Shown here: piece after piece, positions 8,648 through 17,623 of the stretch
How the letters are laid out: each line of letters starts with the position of its first letter
How positions within the stretch are numbered: position 1 is the stretch's first letter
Origin: Nostoc sp. UHCC 0302
GTDB lineage: Bacteria > Cyanobacteriota > Cyanobacteriia > Cyanobacteriales > Nostocaceae
NCBI RefSeq assembly: GCF_038096175.1
Contig: NZ_CP151099.1
Coordinates: forward strand, 2,110,501-2,174,500
Length of the DNA stretch: 64,000 nt
Reading direction: 5' to 3'
Made by a program: the position numbers and the translations under genes
Notes under the pieces: model-generated
Told to the model about the DNA's origin: nothing
The model's database searches: none
The model's input: only the letters and a program-made list of their open reading frames with translations

Positions 8648-11557
8648 TTAGCGCCTGCGGATAAAAATAGCTTTGCGGAATTCTTCTGCTCCCAGCAGGA
8701 TAGGGGGACAGGCTAGCAATAGCAAACATTGCCAGAGAGTCAGAGGTGTAGTACCAAAGATATGTCTCAGAGGAGGGATATAAATAATTGCCAGAATTAG
8801 CAACCATTCTATAGCAATGCCCAACCAGATCCAACGGTTGGAAAAGAACCCCAACCTAAATATGGAGGTTTGTTCAGAACGACAAGCAAAAACGTTTCCA
8901 TCTTGACAGGCAACGATGGTTGCTAATGTCATAGTAGTAGCCTGGGTATAAATGGCAACTGTGGTCATATCTGCCGAGTGAGACAGAATAGTGGGAGTAA
9001 TAGCTTGCAACTGGGCAAGTCCATAACCATTGCTCCACCAAACAATAAAAAAAGCTAACATCGCTAAAGCAGCCTCGATTAATCCCAGAAAACAATAGGC
9101 ACGCAGAAGTAGGGAGCGATCAAGCAGGGGTTTAGATTTGGCACGAGCGGGTTGCAGCATGATGCCTGCTTCTGCGCGTTCTGCACCGAGTGCCAATGCA
9201 GGTATCATGTCCGTTCCCAAATCAATTGCCAGAATTTGCATGATCACTAAGGCTGGAGGAATTTTCAACGCTACCATTGCCAGGAAAGGTACTAACTCAG
9301 CCACGTTCGATGCCAAGATGTAAGTCATGAACTTACGAATATTTTGATAGACGGCTCTACCCTGCTCAATAGCACTGACGATGGTAGCAAAGTTATCATC
9401 TGTCAACACAATATCTGCCGCTTCCCTCGCCACATCAGTGCCGTTCATGCCCATAGCAATGCCAATATTAGCCGATCGCAATGCGGGAGCATCATTCACA
9501 CCATCCCCTGTTACAGCTACTATTTCGCCTGAGTCTTGGTAAGCCTGTACTAGCCGTAACTTGTGTTCGGGAGACATCCGAGCAAACACCAAGCAGGAAC
9601 GATATTGCAAAATTTGCCGCAGTTGAGCATCCGAAAGATGACCCATATCTTCACCAGTCACAACCCGCACCTTCTCGTTTGCTAGACCAATATTACGGGC
9701 GATCGCTTCGGCAGTTAGCCCATAATCTCCTGTCACCATCGTCACTTTGATCCCGGCTGTACGGCAACTGGCGATCGCGTCTCTCACTTCTGGACGTGGG
9801 GGATCGAACATTGCCACCAGACCAATGAATATCAAGTTTTGCTCCAACTCCTGCACTTGTTCCTTTAGTAACTGATCATCACCTGGACGAGCAGCAACCC
9901 CCAGTACCCGAAATCCCTGTCTGGCCAAGTCATCATTAGCTCTCACCACCATGTCCCGGTCAGCCTGAGTTAGAGTCTGAACTGTTCCTTCCCGCAGGAT
10001 AGACTGGCAGTGTCGCAATACTTCCAGTGGCGCTCCTTTGGTGAAACCGAGATAGGGAAATTCATTTGCCCACAACTGTGAAAATTGCCAGTTCAGCACC
10101 ACCGTCATCATCCGTCTGCGAGAATCAAAAGGGATTTCCCGCAAGCGAGGAAACTGATGTTGTAGTTGTTCCAAGTTCAACCCGGCTTTAGCCGCAGCAA
10201 CCAGCAGCGCTGCTTCTGTGGGATCGCCAATTTCTTGCCAACGGCTGGGTGCAGTGAGATGAATCAAACGAGCATTGGAACAAAGGGCAGCCCCTGTTAA
10301 TAACAAATTCAACTGCCAAGTGGCGGCAAAATGCTCAGGAATGAGAAGTGTACCGTTTGTAGGGTCATAGCCTGCACCTGTGACTTCAATTAGCAAAGGG
10401 AATGACTTGTTATTTTTGGGTTTTTCGCTGCTACTTTGCTGTTGTGAGGGAACCCATAGATGACGTACCGTCATTTCATTTTTGGTTAAAGTTCCTGTTT
10501 TATCTGTACAAATGACTGTGATTGCACTGAGAGTTTCCACCGCAGAAAGGCGACGGACTAAGGCATTGCGTCGTGCCATGCGCTGTACTCCCATAGCCAA
10601 TGCTAGGGTGACGGTTGGTAGCAATCCTTCAGGAACTAGCGCCACAATAATCCCGATCGCAAAAATGAAGCTCTCTTTTACCTCCATGCCTACTAACCAG
10701 GCAGTGAGAAAGAATACAATCACGCCCATACCCAAAGCGATCGCTGTGATTAGGCGCACAATCTGGGCAACTTGTACTTCTAAGGTGCTGGGTTCTCGCT
10801 TCACCATCGTGGTCAGGTGTGCGACTTGTCCAAACTCCGTCTGCGCTCCAGTAGCATAAACCACACCTATTGCTCGCCCCGATGAGACGCTAGAGCCAGC
10901 TAAAACCAAATTAGCGATTTCCCCCGGATGAACCTGCTCTTGCAAAGGCTGTTCCCCAGGATGCAACAAGGTTTTGCCAGCACGAATTGGTACAACTTGG
11001 CGGGGATGTACAGGGTCAGGATTACGAGCAACTGGTAGAGATTCCCCCGTGAGAACTGAGACATCCACGTAAAAATTATCAGCAGATACTAGGCGTGCAT
11101 CGGCAGAAATGCGATCGCCTTCTTCCAGTTGCATGACATCACCCCGGACTAACTCTCTTGCCAGTATCTGCTTCAATTGCCCATCTCGGTATACGCGCAC
11201 TTGTACTGGCAATACTTTTTTCAATGCCGCCAGTGCTTGTTCTGCTTGATATTCTTGCCAAAAGCTAAAGACAGCGTTAATCCAGATAACAGCCCAGATT
11301 GCCCAACCCAGTTGAGGCGTGTTGGACAAGAATGCCAAAATTCCCGCACTCCATAGCAATAGTGCCATAAAGTGGGTGAGCTGATCAGTGAAGCGGAGCC
11401 ACATTGGACGATGAGCAGTTTCTGGCAGTTCATTTGCACCATAGCGCTCAAATCGTCGTGCTGCGTCATTTTCAGTTAAACCATTGATATTAGTTCCTAG
11501 TGACTCATAGACGGATTCAATGGACAATTCCCAGATTGGTTGATGGAATGACACCAT
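8648..11557 (-). CDS. P-type cation-transporting ATPase (P2, Na+/K+- or Ca2+-type)
   Basis: About 969 aa from the ATG at 11557, chosen because GGAAAG precedes it; the frame opens nine codons earlier at a TTG. In order: N-terminal cation-ATPase domain, TGES (170-173), PEGLLP in M4 (309-314), phosphorylation loop DKTGTLT with Asp352, FTKGAP nucleotide site, GDPTEAAL, MVTGD, TGDGVNDAP hinge (683-691), and SNVAELVPF and DLGTDMIPA in M5-M6. The DLGTDM(I/V)PA motif is that of the Na+/K+-ATPase-like P2C branch, so monovalent-cation export is plausible, although Ca2+ is not excluded. All catalytic motifs are present and the pump looks functional. The gene stands alone, next to the rtcB remnant. Confidence 0.92.
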   Translation of the reverse strand: MVSFHQPIWELSIESVYESLGTNINGLTENDAARRFERYGANELPETAHRPMWLRFTDQLTHFMALLLWSAGILAFLSNTPQLGWAIWAVIWINAVFSFWQEYQAEQALAALKKVLPVQVRVYRDGQLKQILARELVRGDVMQLEEGDRISADARLVSADNFYVDVSVLTGESLPVARNPDPVHPRQVVPIRAGKTLLHPGEQPLQEQVHPGEIANLVLAGSSVSSGRAIGVVYATGAQTEFGQVAHLTTMVKREPSTLEVQVAQIVRLITAIALGMGVIVFFLTAWLVGMEVKESFIFAIGIIVALVPEGLLPTVTLALAMGVQRMARRNALVRRLSAVETLSAITVICTDKTGTLTKNEMTVRHLWVPSQQQSSSEKPKNNKSFPLLIEVTGAGYDPTNGTLLIPEHFAATWQLNLLLTGAALCSNARLIHLTAPSRWQEIGDPTEAALLVAAAKAGLNLEQLQHQFPRLREIPFDSRRRMMTVVLNWQFSQLWANEFPYLGFTKGAPLEVLRHCQSILREGTVQTLTQADRDMVVRANDDLARQGFRVLGVAARPGDDQLLKEQVQELEQNLIFIGLVAMFDPPRPEVRDAIASCRTAGIKVTMVTGDYGLTAEAIARNIGLANEKVRVVTGEDMGHLSDAQLRQILQYRSCLVFARMSPEHKLRLVQAYQDSGEIVAVTGDGVNDAPALRSANIGIAMGMNGTDVAREAADIVLTDDNFATIVSAIEQGRAVYQNIRKFMTYILASNVAELVPFLAMVALKIPPALVIMQILAIDLGTDMIPALALGAERAEAGIMLQPARAKSKPLLDRSLLLRAYCFLGLIEAALAMLAFFIVWWSNGYGLAQLQAITPTILSHSADMTTVAIYTQATTMTLATIVACQDGNVFACRSEQTSIFRLGFFSNRWIWLGIAIEWLLILAIIYIPPLRHIFGTTPLTLWQCLLLLACPPILLGAEEFRKAIFIRRR

Positions 11558-11797
11558 ACTTTCCAAACCTTGTACTGCATTCAATCACATAACTTGATTG
11601 CACTTTTTTCGGTCTAATTTTAAGTCCTGCCTTTTGTACCTCACTTACTTGCAAACTACTGGAAAAAAATCTCACATCTTGACTTTTGTATTCTACCTGT
11701 TAGTTCCAATCTTTACGTTTCAGCCTGGCACATCTATACATTTATTATGTATATCATTGAGCAACTGTTCAAATTAATACTTAACACAATGTCCAAT

Positions 11798-11974
11798 TCA
11801 GTTTTCTTTCTCATCAGGAATGTCTCCCTCAAAAGGTTGAACCCCTGTAGCTGGATAATCATCATCCTTCGGTGCAAAAATTCTGGCGGCTCCACTTGAG
11901 ATGTAGTTAATGATTTGTGCAGGAACTTCTTTAATTGACTGAAAAAACTGTTGTAGTTTTGTCGAGATTGTCAT
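11798..11974 (-). CDS. Small hypothetical protein (58 aa), acidic tail
   Basis: The frame MTISTKLQQFFQSIKEVPAQ continues to INYISSGAARIFAPKDDDYP and ends in an acidic tail FEGDIPDEKEN. GAGGAAT lies 8 nt upstream of the ATG. An amphipathic N-terminal helix followed by a proline/aspartate-rich tail looks like a genuine small protein. Its function is unknown. It lies upstream of and codirectional with the P-type ATPase, about 240 nt away. Confidence 0.6.
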   Translation of the reverse strand: MTISTKLQQFFQSIKEVPAQIINYISSGAARIFAPKDDDYPATGVQPFEGDIPDEKEN

Positions 11975-12321
11975 AATATTGATTCCTCATTTGACTCACA
12001 TCATAAAAAAGCAATTTATTAGCCGATATTAAGAGATACTAGAAAAATCCTCTCCAAACTGTTGCCGTGTAAGCCGTGTAATAGGTTTTCTCCAAATTAG
12101 TCCTTCACCACCTAGCAGATGATCTGCATCAATGGGTTGTTCTACTATTGATAGAAAAACCTGAGTTTGAGGCTGTTTTTTCTTGAACTATCTTTTTAGC
12201 CAGAGAGTAGCAAGCTAAGTAGATATTGGAGATGAACAATGATTAGATTTATCTACATTCTCAATTTAGAAAAATAATTTGAGGAACTTGTGAGGAAATT
12301 GTCGAATGGAGAAAGGTTATA
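11975..12321. other. Intergenic region with a possible 50-codon coding remnant
   Basis: On the minus strand, 12187-12029 is open and reads protein-like text (VFLSIVEQPIDADHLLGGEG, LIWRKPITRLTRQQFGEDF) ending in a TAA. It has no in-frame start codon and an upstream TAG, so if real it is the 3' relic of a lost gene that I do not recognise. The rest is non-coding and leads into a truncated IS copy. Confidence 0.3.
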
Positions 12322-12647
12322 CCAAGTCTAAGTAAGTGTGCATACAGCTGTAGAATAGAGAACATGGAAGATTAAAACTCTAAAGTCAGCAATAGCACGC
12401 CCTTTCAACCTAGAAGTTCATGAAAGTGCTGAGTATTTGTCAAAAAGCTTGAAAAATGCGCGGACAGTTTTTGAGAAACAACGTTTACAAATGCTGTAGT
12501 AAATAAAAACAGAACAAGTGACGCAGCATCAAGAATTGAGCCGCTTCCTTGGTAGAGATGGGTCAACAGTAACACGGTGGTTGCAAAGGTATCGGCAAGG
12601 AGTACTACCCAAGCTTTTAGAGATAAAAGCTGCGTTAGGGGCGAACT
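12322..12647 (+). mobile_element. Truncated copy of the TACCAA-type IS (left end only)
   Basis: The segment matches the left part of the complete element at 20639-21794: the terminal repeat, the leader, and codons for ARPFNLEVHESAEYLSKSLK and the helix-turn-helix region. It has a TAGTAA double stop in the transposase frame at about 12496-12501 and breaks off after the codons matching LLEVKTAPGA. It is a dead fragment in the same orientation as the other copy. Confidence 0.85.
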
Positions 12648-12958
12648 GGTGAAGTACTTTAGTAAAATTTCATACAACTTTGTAATAACTTCAAACTTTT
12701 TCTTCTGTATATATAAAATTATAAGATTACATTCTTTAGAGACTCGTCTACGAGCTTGTACAGGAATGTCAAATTTAAAATTCTAGGAAAATCTTCGGAT
12801 GAAATTAGCAAAGCAGCTTGGTATTGTCACTGTTGGTATTAGCCTTTTTTCGACTGCTATCAGTGCTAAACCAGCACAAGCAGCTTTTGTAGGAGCATAC
12901 GATACTGCTAACTGGACATTAGTTAACACAGATACTGACGGATTCGTAGACAATAGTA

Positions 12959-14129
12959 AGTAGGTAGGCACCGAAATTTTCTACTATGTAACAAAATCTT
13001 AAGTTGATAATCTAGAGCTAAATTTTACACGATGTGTGTTGTGATTGTTTTTTTTTCCTCTAGCTTGAACACCATTGATGACGGCGTAAGCGAGATCTAG
13101 CTCATCATCAAATGCTTGCCCGGATAACTCATCTTTCTTGAGATGTTGCCATTCCAATTCAATTGGATTCATTTCTGAGCAATATTTCGGGAGAAAAAAG
13201 ATGTACAAACCCTGACTTTCCCATTTTTTCCACAATTGTTGAACTTCTTGGCAGCGATGTATTGGCCCGTTATCTTGCACAATCACGCTGATACGTCCAG
13301 TTTCTTGGGCTTGTTTGGCTTCTTTCTCCATCATTTCTATATAAGATTTACGGTCAACACCACCGATAACTAAACCGTAAACAAAACTGATTAAAGGTTG
13401 GAGAAGCCCGATAATACTTAATCTGCGACCACGGCGTTTAGTCTGTTCTAACCGTTTTTGCTCACCTCTAAAGTAATATGTATAACTAGGTTCGCTCCAC
13501 ATACAGAACCCTGACTCGTCTAGGTATTTCAGGTCTATTTCACCAGTGGCAGCAGCTAATTCCAACATGTCTAGGTCTGCTTGCTTGTTTGCTCGTGCTA
13601 CTGGGTCTTGTTTTCCTTTATGGCTTTTCCTTGTCCGTTTCCAATCGACCCCCTTTTTTTGAGTACCCGTCTTAATCTGTCGGCACTCATCTCAACGTTG
13701 CGTTCTGTTTTCAACTTCAAAGCTAACTGAGAACTATTGTATGTGCGTGGCTCGTTTCTGAGGCATTCTTCTAAAAATATCATGTCATCCTCAAGCCACT
13801 TTGGTTTCCCCCCTCGCCCAGGAGATTCCCAAAGCCCTTCTGTGCCCAGTTTTTGCCATTGATGCAAAACTTTTGTGACTGTTTTTTTGTGACAATCAAA
13901 GTGATCTGCTATCTTCTCTACATACCAACCATGTGCATTTAGCCTGATTATTTCCGCCCTGTCTTTGACTTTCTGTGGTACATCCTGTTTTCTCAGATTT
14001 AGTAAAGTTTGGTCTTGCTCAGGAGTCAGAAATACCCTTAAACGCGCACCCATACACCAACTACCTTGTAGATGCATTATCAGTCTTTACATATCTTAAC
14101 ATAGCTGACTTTTTTGGCACCTACCTACT
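12959..14129 (-). mobile_element. IS630-family insertion sequence (1171 bp) with TA duplication
   Basis: The ends are inverted repeats: left AGTAGGTAGGCACCGAAA, right the complement of AGTAGGTAGGTGCCAAAA. The element is flanked by TA at 12957-12958 and 14130-14131, the normal IS630 target duplication. It encodes a two-frame transposase on the minus strand. Its insertion inactivates the PEP-CTERM gene, and exact excision would repair that frame, so the insertion is probably recent. Confidence 0.88.
12999..14077 (-). CDS. IS630-family transposase (two frames, -1 frameshift)
   Basis: The first frame (14077-13598) carries helix-turn-helix sequence (LRKQDVPQKVKDRAEIIRL, HFDCHKKTVTKVLHQW). The second (ending 12999) carries the DDE_3 catalytic domain: LDESGFCMW, IVQDNGPIH and EMNPIELEW supply the D-D-E triad. 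The frames connect through a slippery stretch of A7 then G5 near 13665-13654; slipping back one base after LKKRG gives VDWKRTRKS and leads straight into LDMLELAAATGEIDLKY. The probable start is the ATG at 14053 (MGARLRVFLTPEQD). The fused product would be about 350 aa, complete for the family, so the element may still be active. Confidence 0.85.
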
Positions 14130-14550
14130 TAGTTCGCCCGAACAAATACAACTGTTTAGCGGGAATAACGGATCTGACGAACCTGGAACAACTGATTATT
14201 TGGTCAAAGCAGTAACTGCGGGAACCGTAAACTTTACATGGAATTACTCAACTGCTGATGACTATGCTATTTACGACGGGTTCTCTTTTGTGAAAAACGG
14301 CAGTGTCACAGATATTTTCTCTGAGATTACAACAACAGGGCAGGGGGCTTACACCACCATAGTTGCCGCAGGGGATGTATTTGGACTGAGATTAGATACA
14401 CTAGACAATAAAGGTGGTAGAGGAAATGTAACAATTTCCAATTTCAGCGCACCTGTACCTGAACCTTTTACTATTGGTGGTTCATTAGTTGCTTGCTCCT
14501 TTGGTTTGTGGATGAAACGTAAGCAAGCAGCTTCCCAAAAGGTGACTTAA

Positions 14551-14965
14551 AGCTTTTTCCTCAAGAGCAGGGCGAGGTAACAAGTATCTTTAATGCAACC
14601 TTTGAAGTCAACAATCACATATTCCACTGGCAGATGGTTTATTTTATTAAAGGGATATCTCTGCATTATCGAGAGCAACTAAACCATCTTCCGCTTGAGT
14701 ATATACATCTCCCCACGACATCGCTAGTACAATCCTCTGTTTCCTTGCCCAGCTAAACCAAGCATTCGGAGGTTAGTTCTCAACACCGTCGGGAATTGTT
14801 ACCCCAACGTGTTGAGTTATATTTAAGATCAATTAAGTCTCAAATTTAAGAGTTAAAAAAAACGGTAGACCATTAATTGCTCTACCGTTTATATATGTTG
14901 AATGCGGTACTCAAAAGTCAAGTGATATTTTTCCTTGTTTTCATGTCAAGATGAATTTTGGGTAT
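14551..14965. other. Intergenic region with faint coding relics
   Basis: After the PEP-CTERM stop the DNA has no supported gene. The minus strand near 14770-14660 gives short protein-like text (SWGDVYTQAEDGLVALDNAE) without a credible start, perhaps a relic. A bidirectional terminator lies at 14860-14890. Confidence 0.4.
14860..14890. terminator. Bidirectional hairpin terminator
   Basis: AAACGGTAGA pairs perfectly with TCTACCGTTT across an 11-nt loop. A-rich sequence precedes it and T-rich sequence follows, so it can work in both directions. It lies just downstream of the minus-strand tspO-like gene. Confidence 0.7.
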
Positions 14966-15727
14966 TTATTTCTCCACAGGTGTTAGTTTTAAAGGATACA
15001 ATGGCTCAGATCCATTTAATTGCCAAATTCTAAATACCAATACAGCAGCTACAGTTAGCCATAGGCAAGAGAATGATAAAGTCATTCCCGCCACAGGATT
15101 AGTTTGCCAATAAATTGCGGTCACCACTACAGCAGATAACCAAGGGCCTAAAATAACTACAGGAACAGCAGCACCTAATCTCCGTTCTACAGTAAAAATC
15201 GTATTCCAAGTATCCCCTAAAGCCAGATGTACCACAAACAAAATTAAAGGTAGCACTAAAAACTGGTGATTCATTTGCTGCCAAACCAAGATAGAAGAAA
15301 TTACCCGCAAAACGGCAATTATCATCCAAACTATGGGAAATACTAAAGGTGGAGGAGACCATCTTGGCCTGATTACCTGGTCATAAGTTCGACGAGAGCG
15401 GGTATTATCTAAAAGAGAAAAAATTCGTGAGCGGATACTTAATATAGCAAAAAATAATCCAGTCAATAAAATGCTAAACCAGCTGGGAAAAGAAGAATTT
15501 TTATCAATCAATATTACTAATTTTTCCATTCCAAACATCATTAAAATCATGACTGCTATTTGTAGAATAGTCCCTAGTTTATAAACTAAAACTGCTCTAA
15601 TATCTAGTTCTTTTGTAGTAGCTATTAATTTATCTGGGGACTGTTGTTGATTAACATTAACAGTCTTTAAACCCATCACTATATTGACAAATTGTTCAAG
15701 TATTCCACTATTATTGGATTGATTCAT
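14966..15727 (-). CDS. TspO/MBR family membrane protein with N-terminal extension
   Basis: 253 aa. The C-terminal 160 residues are a TspO/MBR (translocator protein) domain: RPRWSPPPLVFPIVWMI is the family hallmark, then LVLPLILFVVHLALGDTWN, FTVERRLGAA and WLTVAAVLVFRIWQLNG, with five helices. TspO proteins bind tetrapyrroles and influence their degradation or transport. About 90 extra N-terminal residues with two membrane helices (residues about 48-70 and 82-98) make this longer than the usual 160 aa. It is a stand-alone gene ending at the hairpin at 14860. No clear Shine-Dalgarno sequence. Confidence 0.85.
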   Translation of the reverse strand: MNQSNNSGILEQFVNIVMGLKTVNVNQQQSPDKLIATTKELDIRAVLVYKLGTILQIAVMILMMFGMEKLVILIDKNSSFPSWFSILLTGLFFAILSIRSRIFSLLDNTRSRRTYDQVIRPRWSPPPLVFPIVWMIIAVLRVISSILVWQQMNHQFLVLPLILFVVHLALGDTWNTIFTVERRLGAAVPVVILGPWLSAVVVTAIYWQTNPVAGMTLSFSCLWLTVAAVLVFRIWQLNGSEPLYPLKLTPVEK

Positions 15728-16359
15728 AGTTAAGAGATTGTGCGTGGTTTCTAATTAGTAGTAATAGGTCATTATATGATACAAAACTTTGATACAAAGT
15801 TTTCAAACCACTGCACTTGCTAGTCCTCCTAATCAACCAGCACTCCATCCACGACTACAAAACCCCAGTGCAGAAACTTCACCAGCAGTTTTTTAACGAC
15901 AATTTGCTCTCGCTGGGTTATCATCCCAGCATTCTTTAGCCGAAAGCTTAAGCTTCTCTTCTCTACGAGAGGCTGCGCCAACGAGACGCTTCGCGAACGC
16001 TTATCGCAGCCGATACATTATCCCAACAACGCTTAACTGTGCGTTGAATTTGGATTCCTCTGCTTTTCAATTTATTGAAGCAGCGCACTACCGCTGCTAA
16101 AGCCCCAGTTACCGACAGATGCCTGGATTTGTGCTTCTTGACTGGGGTATGAACAAGCGATCGCCCATTTACTCAACGAAAAGGTAAATGTCAGGCATAT
16201 GTAACCTATTTTCTCAGATAACGAACAATATTTGCTAAAACTAGAATACCTTTACTTATTGTGCTAAGTTTGTTGGCTTAACCGAGGCTGCTATTTTTCA
16301 GTTGCTGTATTTAGCTAAATTGTAATTATTAAATTGACATTAAATTTTGAGAGCTTTTA
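15728..16359. other. Intergenic region with repeats and a coding relic
   Basis: It contains a Nostoc-type palindromic repeat near 15957-16010 (CTACGAGAGGCTGCGCC, GAGACGCTTCGCGAACGC). On the minus strand at about 16150-15990 lies protein-like text (KKHKSRHLSVTGALAAVVRC, FNKLKSRGIQIQRTVKRCWD) without a start, probably a fragment of a lost gene I cannot name. No intact gene is seen. Confidence 0.4.
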
Positions 16360-16752
16360 ATGATGAAATTTTCTTATCTGAGCTTACTTGTTGTAATTAG
16401 TATGTTTACTGTCTCACCAAGTGCTTATGCGAACCCAGAGAATTTTCCAAATATCACAATTGAAGACAATAAAGCTGCGAATTTGTTGACGCACCCAGCC
16501 ACGATTAATACTACATGGAGTAATCTTAACGGACAGACTAATAATCTCAAACAAACTGCTAACTCAATTTCGGTAGTGCAGGAGCAAGGATGCAAAATTA
16601 ACCCGCTTGAGATTATTAATAAACCAGACAGTTTCTTCAAGCCATGTCAGCAGCAAACAAATAACCAAAGTCCTCAACGTACTGAGCCAGTTGAATATCT
16701 CAAAGTTCCGCGACTCGACTCTGGTATTAGTGTGACGGTCACTAAATTTTGA
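16360..16752 (+). CDS. Small secreted protein of unknown function
   Basis: 130 aa with a classical signal peptide (MMKFSYLSLLVVISMFTVSP, cleavage probably after SAYA). The mature part is polar, rich in Asn/Gln/Thr, with two cysteines (QGCKINPLEI and FKPCQQQ) that could form a disulphide, and no recognised domain. A perfect hairpin follows the stop. It precedes the RCCR-like gene by 80 nt on the same strand, but the hairpin between them suggests separate transcription. Confidence 0.6.
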   Translation: MMKFSYLSLLVVISMFTVSPSAYANPENFPNITIEDNKAANLLTHPATINTTWSNLNGQTNNLKQTANSISVVQEQGCKINPLEIINKPDSFFKPCQQQTNNQSPQRTEPVEYLKVPRLDSGISVTVTKF

Positions 16753-16757
16753 TGCAG

Positions 16758-16777
16758 GGGCGCACATCTGTGCGCCC
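16758..16777 (+). terminator. Hairpin terminator after the secreted-protein gene
   Basis: GGGCGCACA pairs exactly with TGTGCGCCC around a two-base loop, followed by TTATC. It is GC-rich with only a short T tract, so termination is probable rather than certain. Confidence 0.6.
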
Positions 16778-16832
16778 TTATCAGAGATGCTGGTAAGTAT
16801 CAAAGTCTATACAAAACTGGCACAGACAAACA

Positions 16833-17594
16833 ATGAATCAGCAGCAACCTAATTTAGACCATCAAACTGTATTTGATCAGTTGTGGGGAATTACAAACGA
16901 ACTTCGCCAAAAGCTAGAGGCTCGTTTTGATTTACAACCAGATCCTGCAACACAAAAGTTTCAGGAATACAGCAGTCATGATGGCAATATCAAAGGTTCA
17001 CTCACCACTTTTTCGGGAGGAGAAATTGATTGGTTAGTTCATTCGTGGCTAAGAAACCCTGAAAAATCTTTTAGCACGATGCGTCTAACGACTTGGTTGA
17101 AGTCGGATATCCAAGTTCCGCATTTGGCAATTGAGTTTACTACACTTCCATATATTCTTTTTTATATAGATTATATTCCCCGAACTGATCCGTTAATTGA
17201 TCTCAACTATCTTGATCGCTACTATGAGCCAGTTAATGAGACATTCTTGAAGTTGCAGACTAATACAAATTTAAAGTTATTTACTAGCAGAAGTGTATAT
17301 GTACGCTTGATTCAATCACCAATCAGCTTGTGCTTCACAGGTGCTGCGGCTGTTGACACCATAGAACTGACGCGTACAGTTGCACACGAAATGCTAGATC
17401 GCTGGTTAACTTGGGTAGATGAAGCTGAAATAGTGTCTGAAGATACTAAGAAAGCTTTGACTGAACGTGATTTGTTGCTGCGCCGTCACAGTGCAGAACG
17501 TGATCCGGGGAATCAGGTAGCAGCAAAGATGTTAGGAGCAGAATTAACAGATAAACTTGTGCGATCGCTTTGGGGTGGCGATCGTATCCTATGA
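16833..17594 (+). CDS. Red chlorophyll catabolite reductase (RCCR)-like bilin reductase family protein
   Basis: 253 aa. The sequence follows plant RCCR: GGEIDWLVHSWLRNPE, RLTTWLKSDIQVPHLAIEF, LPYILFYIDYIPRTDPL with LNYLDRYYEPVN, and SVYVRLIQSPISL. RCCR belongs to the ferredoxin-dependent bilin reductase superfamily. The plant enzyme reduces red chlorophyll catabolite in chlorophyll breakdown. Here it could act on an open-chain tetrapyrrole; the substrate is unknown. No transit or signal peptide, so cytosolic. A nitrilase-like gene starts 29 nt downstream and an aldehyde dehydrogenase follows, suggesting one operon. Confidence 0.75.
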   Translation: MNQQQPNLDHQTVFDQLWGITNELRQKLEARFDLQPDPATQKFQEYSSHDGNIKGSLTTFSGGEIDWLVHSWLRNPEKSFSTMRLTTWLKSDIQVPHLAIEFTTLPYILFYIDYIPRTDPLIDLNYLDRYYEPVNETFLKLQTNTNLKLFTSRSVYVRLIQSPISLCFTGAAAVDTIELTRTVAHEMLDRWLTWVDEAEIVSEDTKKALTERDLLLRRHSAERDPGNQVAAKMLGAELTDKLVRSLWGGDRIL

Positions 17595-17623
17595 TGTAGG
17601 GGAATTTGGATAGAACGAAGAGC

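Larger units (their letters stand above)
12799..14550 (+). pseudogene. PEP-CTERM secreted protein gene split by an IS630-type element
   Basis: The 5' part (12799-12958) encodes a signal peptide (MKLAKQLGIVTVGISLF, cleavage near AQAA) and AYDTANWTLVNTDTDGFVDN. The 3' part (14132-14550) continues SSPEQIQLFSGNNGSDEPG, then beta-rich sequence, and ends with the sorting signal VPEPFTIGG, a membrane helix and MKRKQ. Without the insertion, and with a single TA kept, the halves join in frame as DNSSSPEQ, giving about 192 aa. PEP-CTERM proteins are exported and processed by exosortase. The intact homologue was probably an extracellular beta-sandwich protein of unknown role. As it stands, translation stops at 12961. 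Confidence 0.85.

Noticed and set aside
8580-8834. Minus-strand frame upstream of the rtcB remnant as its 5' part
   Set aside because: It is the shifted-frame shadow of the ATPase C-terminus; the RtcB text begins only at 8578.
9138-10859. Plus-strand open frames opposite the P-type ATPase
   Set aside because: They are antisense shadows of a well-supported gene, with no ribosome sites or family motifs.
12957-14127. First reading of the IS630 ends as TAGGTAGG with TA at 12961
   Set aside because: Joining there leaves the PEP-CTERM frame shifted by one base. Ends at 12959 and 14129 keep the longer inverted repeat and restore the frame.
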